A stretch of 7,563 bases of DNA, taken from DASRSS01 sp035656335. GTDB lineage: Bacteria > Actinomycetota > Actinomycetes > Mycobacteriales > Jatrophihabitantaceae. Position numbers and translations under genes: made by a program. Location of the stretch: positions 1 through 7,563 of the forward strand of contig DASRSS010000030.1 in NCBI GenBank assembly GCA_035656335.1, given 5' to 3'. Below are positions 1 through 5,253 of this stretch, in pieces. Within the stretch, counting starts at the first letter, position 1; the number at the start of each line of letters is the position of its first letter. Under the pieces are notes generated by a model, which did not search any database, was not told the origin of the DNA, and was given only the letters and a program-made list of their open reading frames with translations.

Positions 1-143
1 TCTTGAGGCAAGAGGTGATCCTGACGGGTCGAGGTGGACGTGCACGCCGGTGTGCTCGCGAGTGCTGTCTGGCGCCGCCTGCCGGGATCACCGAACCGTG
101 TGCGCGCCGTCACATACCCAAGCAGCTACCTGGCGGTAGACCC

Positions 144-153
144 AAAACGTTTT
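144..153. promoter_or_regulatory. AAAACGTTTT palindrome, possible regulator site
   Basis: A perfect 10-base A/T-flanked palindrome in the gap after ribF stands out against GC-rich surroundings. It could be an operator half-pair or promoter upstream element for the next gene on the minus strand. I could not place convincing -35 and -10 boxes around it, so the function is a guess. Confidence 0.2.
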
Positions 154-205
154 CGGCCAAAGACGCCCTCGGCTCAGCTACGGCTCAGTAGCAGGCCGCG
201 CGAAC

Positions 206-218
206 CGCCGCAGCGGCG
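206..218 (-). terminator. Weak hairpin just past the ribF stop
   Basis: The arms CGCCG (206-210) and CGGCG (214-218) enclose a 3-base loop, 10 bases after the ribF stop. No T tract follows on the minus strand, so this is at best a weak or Rho-assisted 3' end. A 5-bp GC stem is expected by chance in such DNA. Confidence 0.2.
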
Positions 219-227
219 TGCCTGACG

Positions 228-1178
228 TCAGCCGACGATCTCGCGGGTGCGGGCGACGTCCGCGTGCATCTGCGCGACGAGCGACTCGACGCCGTCGAAC
301 TTCTCCATGCCGCGCAGCCGCTCGACGAACTCCACCCCGATCGCCTGCCCGTACAGGTCGCCCTCGAAGTCCAGGACGTACGCCTCCACGCGGCGCTGCC
401 GCACCTCGAACGTGGGGTTGGTGCCGACCGAGATCGCGGCCGTGCCCAGCGGCTCGCCCGGGACCGTCCGGCCCCACTCGTCCAGCCGCCACACCCGCCC
501 GGCGTACACGCCGTCGGCGGGAACCGCGGCCCAGGTGTCGGTGCGCAGGTTCGCGGTCGGGAAGCCGAGCTCGCGCCCGCGCTGGTCGCCGCGCTCGACC
601 ACGCCGTCCAGCCGGTGCGGCCGACCCAGCGCCGCGGCCGCGGCGCGCATGTCGCCGGCGTTGACGCAGGTGCGCACGTAGGTCGCGGACAGCGTGGTGT
701 CGCCGTCGCGCAGCAGCGGGACGCCCTGCGCGGTGAAGCCGAAGCGCTGCCCGAGTTGCTGCAGGAGCGCGACGTCGCCGGCCGCCTTGTGCCCGTAGCG
801 GAAGTTCTCCCCCACGACCACGCCGACCGTGTGCAGCCGCTCGACGAGCGCGCGGTGCGCGAACTCGTCCGGAGGCATCTGCGAGAACTCCAGCGTGAAC
901 GGCAGCGCGCAGAACACGTCCACGCCGAGCTGTTCGACCAGCTCCGCGCGCCGCACGATTGTGGTCAGCTGCGGCGGGTGCGTGCCCGGGCGAACCACCT
1001 CGGACGGGTGCGGCACGAAGGTGATCAACACGCTCGGCACGGAGCGTTCGGCCGCGAGCTTCACCGCCTTGCCGATGATGTCCGCGTGGCCGCGGTGCAC
1101 GCCGTCGAACACCCCGATCGTGACGACGCAGTTGCCCCAGTCGGTCGGAACGGCCTCGAGTCCATGCCAGCGCTGCAC
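228..1178 (-). CDS. ribF: Bifunctional riboflavin kinase/FAD synthetase
   Basis: RibF phosphorylates riboflavin to FMN and adenylylates FMN to FAD. The product is 316 residues, the usual length. The N-terminal FAD synthetase (nucleotidyltransferase) domain shows VVTIGVFDGVHRGH (18-31), FVPHP (54-58), VVGENFRYGH (121-130) and LSATYVRT (163-170). The C-terminal kinase domain shows GFPTAN (205-210), PADGVYAG (220-227), VGTNPTF (251-257), VEAYVLDFEGDLYG (264-277) and the closing VEFVERLRGMEKF. The start is GTG at 1178, giving the usual actinobacterial MQRW opening. The ribosome binding site is poor (a TAGG-like match about 10 bases upstream). SATYVR replaces the more common SSTxxR in the synthetase motif, a mild change. 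It follows truB by 22 bases, as in many actinomycetes and in B. subtilis (truB-ribC). Confidence 0.97.
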   Translation of the reverse strand: MQRWHGLEAVPTDWGNCVVTIGVFDGVHRGHADIIGKAVKLAAERSVPSVLITFVPHPSEVVRPGTHPPQLTTIVRRAELVEQLGVDVFCALPFTLEFSQMPPDEFAHRALVERLHTVGVVVGENFRYGHKAAGDVALLQQLGQRFGFTAQGVPLLRDGDTTLSATYVRTCVNAGDMRAAAAALGRPHRLDGVVERGDQRGRELGFPTANLRTDTWAAVPADGVYAGRVWRLDEWGRTVPGEPLGTAAISVGTNPTFEVRQRRVEAYVLDFEGDLYGQAIGVEFVERLRGMEKFDGVESLVAQMHADVARTREIVG

Positions 1179-1200
1179 GTCGAGTCAGCCTACTGGGCGC

Positions 1201-2085
1201 TCAGCCGGCGGGGGCGAACACCAGGACGGGGCGGGCGCGGCCGTCCGCCTCGGCCAGCAGCGCGACCACCGAGCCGTCCGGGGCGAACGCGCCGTGGGTG
1301 CCGGTGATCCCGACCGGATCCAGTGCCTTGCCGTACGACAGGGCGCGCGCCTCGTCCGCGCTCACCTCGCGCACCGGCAGCGCGGTGCGGACGGCGTCGG
1401 CGAGCGGCAGGGTCACCGGGTCGTCCAGCGCAGCGAGGTCGTCCAGGGTGCGCGCGGTATCGAGCGTGAACGGGCCGACGCGGGTGCGGCGTAGCGCGGT
1501 CAGGTGCCCGCCCACGCCGAGCGAAGCGCCGAGGTCGCGGGCCAGCGCGCGCACGTACGTGCCGGACGAGCACTCCACGACCACGTCCACGTCCAGCAGT
1601 TCCGCGGCCGGACGGGCGAAGCGCACCGGTTCGAAGCGGCTCACGGTCACCGGCCGCGCCGCCAGCTCCACGGCCTCGCCCTCGCGCACCCGCTTGTAGG
1701 CGCGCTGTCCGTCGACCTTGATCGCCGAGACCGCGGACGGGCGCTGCGCGATCGCGCCGGTCAGCGGCAGCATCGCGGCGCGCACGGCGTCCTCGGTCAC
1801 GTCCGCCGCGGAGGTGGCCGTGACGACGTCACCCTCCGCGTCGTCGGTCACGGTGGACTGACCGAGCCGGATCGTCGCGGTGTACGCCTTGTCCGCGAGC
1901 ACCAAGTGGTGCAGCAGCCGGGTCGCCTTGTCGATCCCGAGCACGAGCACGCCGGTCGCCATCGGGTCGAGCGTGCCGGCGTGGCCGACCTTGCGGGTGT
2001 GCGCGAGCCGGCGCATCCGGCCGACGACGTCGTGGGACGTCCAGCCCGCCGGTTTGTCGACGATCACCAAGCCGGACGACGTCAT
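1201..2085 (-). CDS. truB: tRNA pseudouridine(55) synthase
   Basis: TruB isomerises U55 in the T-loop of tRNAs to pseudouridine and also acts as a tRNA-folding chaperone in the cytoplasm. The product is 294 residues. Visible landmarks are GLVIVDKPAGWTSHDVV at the N-terminus, HAGTLDPMATGVLVL with the catalytic Asp40, YTATIRLGQSTVTDDAEGD (68-86), QRPSAVSAIKVDGQRAY (114-130) and CSSGTYVRAL (172-181). A C-terminal PUA-like segment ends at VLVFAPAG. All catalytic and binding motifs look intact. The ATG at 2085 is chosen because the family N-terminus begins there, GGGAG (2097-2093) lies 7 bases upstream, and the MATE stop overlaps it as ATGA. The same frame is open upstream to about 3000, but that part is the antiphase shadow of the MATE gene. 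A 22-base gap separates the stop from ribF. Confidence 0.97.
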   Translation of the reverse strand: MTSSGLVIVDKPAGWTSHDVVGRMRRLAHTRKVGHAGTLDPMATGVLVLGIDKATRLLHHLVLADKAYTATIRLGQSTVTDDAEGDVVTATSAADVTEDAVRAAMLPLTGAIAQRPSAVSAIKVDGQRAYKRVREGEAVELAARPVTVSRFEPVRFARPAAELLDVDVVVECSSGTYVRALARDLGASLGVGGHLTALRRTRVGPFTLDTARTLDDLAALDDPVTLPLADAVRTALPVREVSADEARALSYGKALDPVGITGTHGAFAPDGSVVALLAEADGRARPVLVFAPAG

Positions 2086-3419
2086 GACTGCACTCCCAGC
2101 ACCATCCAGCTGCTGCCGCGCGTGCGCGCGAGCATGCCGACCAGTCGCACGGCGATGAACGCGGTCAGCCCGGCCCACACCCCGCCGATCCCCCAGTGCC
2201 ACACCAACGCCAGCACGTTCAGCGGCGCGAAGAACAACACGGCAGCGACGATCGTCAGCGTGCGCAGGAAGCCCACGTCGCCAGCGCCGATCAGCACACC
2301 GTCCAGCGCGAACACCACACCGGCCGCGGGCAGCATGGCGACGAACCACGGCCAGAGCAGGTGCGCCTGGTGCAGCACGGCGCCCGAGCTGGTGAACGCG
2401 TGCGGGATCAGCATCGAGCCGGCACCGAAGATCACCGCGAACCCCACGCCGGCCCACAGCCCCCAGCGCGCGACCTGCCACGCCAGCCGCCGCGCGACCA
2501 CTGCGTCCGAGCCGCCGAGTGCCGCGCCGACCAGCGACTGCGCGGCGATCGCGAACGAGTCCAGCAGCAGCGCGGTGAACTCCCACAGCTGCAGGCCGAT
2601 CTGGTGCGCGGCGATCTGCGCGGTGCCCATGCGGGACGCGACCGCCGCCGCGGACAGGAACGCGACCTGGAAGGCGGCCGAGCGCAGGAACAGGTCGCGT
2701 CCGACGACGACCTGAGCGCGCATGATCGCGCGGTCCGGACGCAGCCCGCCGGCCGCGCGATGCAGCGCGCGCAGGAACAGCACCCCGCCGACCGCCTGCG
2801 CCGCGACGTTCGCGACCGCCGAACCCTCCAGACCCAGCCCGGCGGGATAGACCAGCAGCGGGGACGCGATCGCCGAGAGCGCGTTCGCCGCGAGCACGAT
2901 CCGCACCGGTTCGCGGGTGCGCTGCATGCCGCGCATCCAGCCGTTGCCGGCGAGCACCGCGAGCACGCCGGGCATCCCGATCACCGCGATGCGGAACCAC
3001 GACTCGGCCGCGTGCTGCGTCGCGCCACCACCGCCGGCGAGCAGGTGCGTCAGCGGCCCGGCCAGCAGCTCACCGGCCGCGACGACCACGACGCCGATGC
3101 CCAGCGCCAGCCAGGTCGCCTGGACGCCCTCGTTGACGGCCGCGTCGAACCGTCCGGCGCCGAACCATCGCGCCGCGCGCGCGGTCGTGCCGTACTCGAC
3201 GAACGCGCCGACGATCGTGAGCAGCGACATCAGCGCGGCGCCGATGCCGAGGCCGGCCAGCGGCTTGGAGCCGAGGTGCCCGACGACCGCGGTGTCGATC
3301 AGCAGGTACAGCGGCTCGGCGGCGAGCACCACGAACGCCGACCCGGTCAGCGAGAGCAGCCGCCGGGTGGTGTGCGCGTCGGCCGCCCCGGGCGCGACCG
3401 CGGAGCCGGGCTCAGTCAA
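2082..3419 (-). CDS. dinF: MATE family efflux transporter, DinF subgroup
   Basis: The product is a 445-residue polytopic membrane protein of normal MATE length, with about 12 hydrophobic helices. MATE proteins export drugs or metabolites in exchange for H+ or Na+. Recognisable segments are PLYLLIDTAVVGHLG (36-50), NGWMRGMQRTREP (159-171), AHQIGLQLW (271-279), FAIAAQSLVGAALG (289-302) and ALDGVLIGAGD (371-381), all in the places expected for DinF-like members. The two-halved layout is apparent. Substrate cannot be read from sequence. The start is a TTG at 3419, overlapping the preceding gene by 8 bases (the bases read GTTGACTGA), with only a weak AGG-type ribosome binding site. No ATG or GTG fits before the first helix, so coupling to the upstream gene probably drives translation. 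The end overlaps truB as ATGA. In M. tuberculosis dinF also lies close to rbfA, so its presence in a translation operon is a conserved actinobacterial habit. Confidence 0.92.
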   Translation of the reverse strand: MTEPGSAVAPGAADAHTTRRLLSLTGSAFVVLAAEPLYLLIDTAVVGHLGSKPLAGLGIGAALMSLLTIVGAFVEYGTTARAARWFGAGRFDAAVNEGVQATWLALGIGVVVVAAGELLAGPLTHLLAGGGGATQHAAESWFRIAVIGMPGVLAVLAGNGWMRGMQRTREPVRIVLAANALSAIASPLLVYPAGLGLEGSAVANVAAQAVGGVLFLRALHRAAGGLRPDRAIMRAQVVVGRDLFLRSAAFQVAFLSAAAVASRMGTAQIAAHQIGLQLWEFTALLLDSFAIAAQSLVGAALGGSDAVVARRLAWQVARWGLWAGVGFAVIFGAGSMLIPHAFTSSGAVLHQAHLLWPWFVAMLPAAGVVFALDGVLIGAGDVGFLRTLTIVAAVLFFAPLNVLALVWHWGIGGVWAGLTAFIAVRLVGMLARTRGSSWMVLGVQS

Positions 3420-4470
3420 CGCCGACCTGCGTGAACTGGGCGAGCTGCCAGGTGTCGCCGGCGCGGGTCATCGCGACCTCGGCTCGCAGCGCGGGCAGCG
3501 ATGTGCGGTTGCCGTCGTCGGAGATCTGGTAGCGGTCGCCGATCACCAGCAGCGTCGCCGCGTCGAAGCCGGCGTCCTCCACCGCGACCTCCACGACGTC
3601 GCCGACCAAGTCGTAGTTCCCGGCGGTCATGCCGTCCTTGATGGACGACTCGTTGGCGCGCTGCTGCGCTGCCGCGGTCGGGCCCAGCCCGGCCAGCGAG
3701 CGCTGGAAGTCCGCGGCGAAGCTCGCGCGCCGGTAGTTGATCAGGTTGCCGACGGCCTTGCGCCCGGCAGCAACGGCGGCGAGCAGGTCCGGGGTGCCCG
3801 GCGCGGTTCCGTCCGACTGGACGAGCTGGCCAGCGTCGGCCATCGCCGCGATCAACCAGGACGACCCGACCCGCTGCATCGTCACGTTCAGCGAGACCGG
3901 CGAGCGCTGCGCGTCCGGGTGCGCCGAATCGGTCACCGACAGCACCGCGAGGACGAGCACCACCGCCTGCTGGGCACCGGAGTCCATCGAGACGATGCCG
4001 GCGCGCTGCACCGTGCAGGACTGGACGGTGTGGTTCTGCCGCGCGTGCTGCTGGACGGTACCGCTCATCGACTGGTCGTAGCCGGACTGGAACACGCCGG
4101 TGGTCAGTGCGTGCCCGGCCGACCGGTCGTGGGCGAAGCTCCGGTAGTCGTAGCTGTCGACGGCCTGCACGGCGGCCCGGGCGTCCAGCAGCACGGTGGC
4201 CACGGTCGGCGGGTTCGTGAACGCCGCACCCAGCGAGGAGCCGGTGACGTTGTCGCTGGGCGGCGCACCGGTCGTCGCACCGGCGGGCGCGTCAGCCACG
4301 GCACCGTGATCGCCGCGGCGCAGCGTCCAGCCGACCGCGAGCGCGGCCAGCACCGCGATCACCGCCACCAGCGCGATCCAGCCGGCGTTGCGGCGGCGCC
4401 GGCGGCGCTGGGAATGCCGCTCGCTGCGGCGACGCGCCGAACGACTCGGCCGCCCGGCAGCGTCGGTCAT
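3412..4470 (-). CDS. Single-pass membrane protein with two Mce-associated (NTF2-like) domains
   Basis: The product is 352 residues. It opens with a very basic cytoplasmic segment (1-28, including six consecutive Arg), then one membrane helix (about 30-50) and a Pro/Thr/Gly/Ala-rich linker to about 85. The region 90-215 has the look of Mce-associated membrane proteins: LLDARAAV, SYDYRSF (107-112), a TTGVF segment, a V-rich strand and a closing SSWLIAAM. The region 228-352 appears to be a diverged second copy (AGRKAVGNLINYRRASF to TWQLAQFTQVG). Such proteins accompany Mce lipid or steroid importers in mycobacteria, but no mce genes are visible here, so the substrate and partner are unknown. The ATG at 4470 overlaps the rbfA stop as ATGA, and the end overlaps the MATE start by 8 bases, so it is embedded in the operon. 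The nrnA phosphoesterase of M. tuberculosis would occupy this slot. Gene reality is high; domain naming is moderate. Confidence 0.82.
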   Translation of the reverse strand: MTDAAGRPSRSARRRSERHSQRRRRRRNAGWIALVAVIAVLAALAVGWTLRRGDHGAVADAPAGATTGAPPSDNVTGSSLGAAFTNPPTVATVLLDARAAVQAVDSYDYRSFAHDRSAGHALTTGVFQSGYDQSMSGTVQQHARQNHTVQSCTVQRAGIVSMDSGAQQAVVLVLAVLSVTDSAHPDAQRSPVSLNVTMQRVGSSWLIAAMADAGQLVQSDGTAPGTPDLLAAVAAGRKAVGNLINYRRASFAADFQRSLAGLGPTAAAQQRANESSIKDGMTAGNYDLVGDVVEVAVEDAGFDAATLLVIGDRYQISDDGNRTSLPALRAEVAMTRAGDTWQLAQFTQVGVD

Positions 4471-4937
4471 CGCTCCAGCTCGCCGCTTCCGTCGGTGCCG
4501 TCCGCCTCGTCCTCGATCACGCGCGGCTTGCGGTACGGGTCCGCGTCGCCGGCGGGGACGGCGCCCTGGCGCGCCTGCTGCACGCGCGCGTCGGCCTGCG
4601 CCGCGGCGCTGAGCAGTTCGTCGATGTGCTTGGCCGTCTCCGGGACCGCGTCCAGCACGAACGTCAGCGTCGGCGTGAACCGCACACCGGTTTGCCGGCC
4701 GACCTCGCTGCGCAGCACGCCGCGCGCGGACTCCAGCGCCGCCGCCGACTCGCGGTGCGCCTCCTCGTCGCCGAACACGGTGTAGAACACGGTCGCGTCG
4801 TGCAGGTCGCCGCTGACCCGGGCGTCGGTGATCGTCACCATCCCGAGCCGCGGGTCCTTGATCTGCGTCTCGATGCCGGTGGCCACGATCTGCTTGATCC
4901 GCCCGGCGAGCTTGCGCGCGCGCGCCGCGTCGACCAT
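4467..4937 (-). CDS. rbfA: 30S ribosome-binding factor A
   Basis: RbfA is a cytoplasmic KH-fold protein that binds the immature 30S subunit near helix 1 of 16S rRNA and assists late processing. The product is 156 residues. The KH-type core spans about 6-112, with RARKLAGRIKQIV at the N-terminus, KDPRLGMVTIT (27-37), ATVFYTVFG (48-56) and VRFTPTLTFVLD (85-96) followed by HIDELL. The tail from about 118 is acidic and variable, normal for actinobacterial homologues. The ATG at 4937 is supported by AAGGAG (4949-4944), 6 bases upstream and the best Shine-Dalgarno in the window. The stop overlaps the next start as ATGA (4470-4467), which implies translational coupling. Position after infB and DUF503 matches the B. 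subtilis order infB-ylxP-rbfA. Confidence 0.96.
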   Translation of the reverse strand: MVDAARARKLAGRIKQIVATGIETQIKDPRLGMVTITDARVSGDLHDATVFYTVFGDEEAHRESAAALESARGVLRSEVGRQTGVRFTPTLTFVLDAVPETAKHIDELLSAAAQADARVQQARQGAVPAGDADPYRKPRVIEDEADGTDGSGELER

Positions 4938-4943
4938 GTCACT

Positions 4944-4949
4944 CTCCTT
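4944..4949 (-). promoter_or_regulatory. Strong Shine-Dalgarno of rbfA
   Basis: AAGGAG on the minus strand lies 6 bases before the rbfA ATG, inside the 16-base gap after the DUF503 stop. It fixes the rbfA start and suggests strong independent initiation, unlike the coupled genes downstream. Confidence 0.85.
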
Positions 4950-4953
4950 GATG

Positions 4954-5253
4954 TCAATCCAGGTCGTCGTCGTCCAGCATTCGCCGTCGGATCGACAGCA
5001 ATTCGGTCTCCGGACGGTCCGCCAGCATCCGCTCGCACCCGTCCAGCACCTCGACCACGTGCCGATGATCGCCGCTGACGACGCTCACGGCGATCTCGGC
5101 GCGCCGGTACAGCTCCTGGTCGCCGGTCTCCGCCGCGGCCACCTCGAACCGGCGCCGCAGCTCGGCCACGATCGGACGCACCACCGACCGCTTCTCCTTA
5201 AGCGACCGAACATCCCCTAAGAGCAGATCCGCAACGAGTACGCCCACCACCAA
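4954..5253 (-). CDS. DUF503/YlxP family small protein (possible separate gene inside the infB frame)
   Basis: From a TTG at 5253 this encodes 99 residues typical of the DUF503 (YlxP) family, with the diagnostic SLKEKRSVVRPI near residue 17 and RRAEIAVSVVSGD in the middle. The family is small and its function is not established. In B. subtilis ylxP lies between infB and rbfA, exactly the position here. TTG is preferred because it gives M-V-V-G at the N-terminus, matching the usual M-x-V-G opening, and because GGGGG (5264-5260) sits 6 bases upstream. GTG at 5250 or 5247 are alternatives. No stop separates it from IF-2, so it may be translated alone from this start, as a C-terminal domain of IF-2, or both. 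The stop is 16 bases before rbfA. It contains one TTA leucine codon (5220-5218), rare in such GC-rich genomes. The family call is firm; independent translation is inferred. Confidence 0.7.
   Translation of the reverse strand: MVVGVLVADLLLGDVRSLKEKRSVVRPIVAELRRRFEVAAAETGDQELYRRAEIAVSVVSGDHRHVVEVLDGCERMLADRPETELLSIRRRMLDDDDLD

Larger units (their letters stand above)
1..227. other. Non-coding region downstream of ribF
   Basis: I find no convincing gene in these 227 bases. The small plus-strand reading frames start at TTG or ATG without ribosome binding sites and have compositions unlike proteins. No tRNA cloverleaf was found. Local symmetry includes a short hairpin just after the ribF stop (206-218), a 5-bp stem with 4-base loop (126-139), the 10-base palindrome AAAACGTTTT (144-153), a tandem CGGCTCAG (170-177 and 181-188) and a 5-bp hairpin cut by the window edge (1-13). 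This could hold the ribF transcript end and the promoter or leader of a following gene, which in many bacteria is rpsO. No rpsO coding sequence is visible. Confidence 0.5.

Noticed and set aside
264..1307. Plus-strand open frame antisense to ribF
   Set aside because: It mirrors the codon structure of ribF, has no recognisable domain and no ribosome binding site.
2086..3000. Upstream extension of the truB frame
   Set aside because: It lies wholly inside the MATE gene in another frame; the TruB family N-terminus starts at the ATG at 2085.
2196..3434. Plus-strand open frame antisense to the MATE gene
   Set aside because: Its Arg/Gln/His/Asp-rich product is typical of a high-GC shadow frame.
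2917..4785. Long plus-strand open frame (622 codons) antisense to the MATE, membrane-protein and rbfA genes
   Set aside because: It crosses three well-supported minus-strand genes and its product is low-complexity Arg/Ala/Gly-rich. Long antisense frames are expected in high-GC coding DNA.
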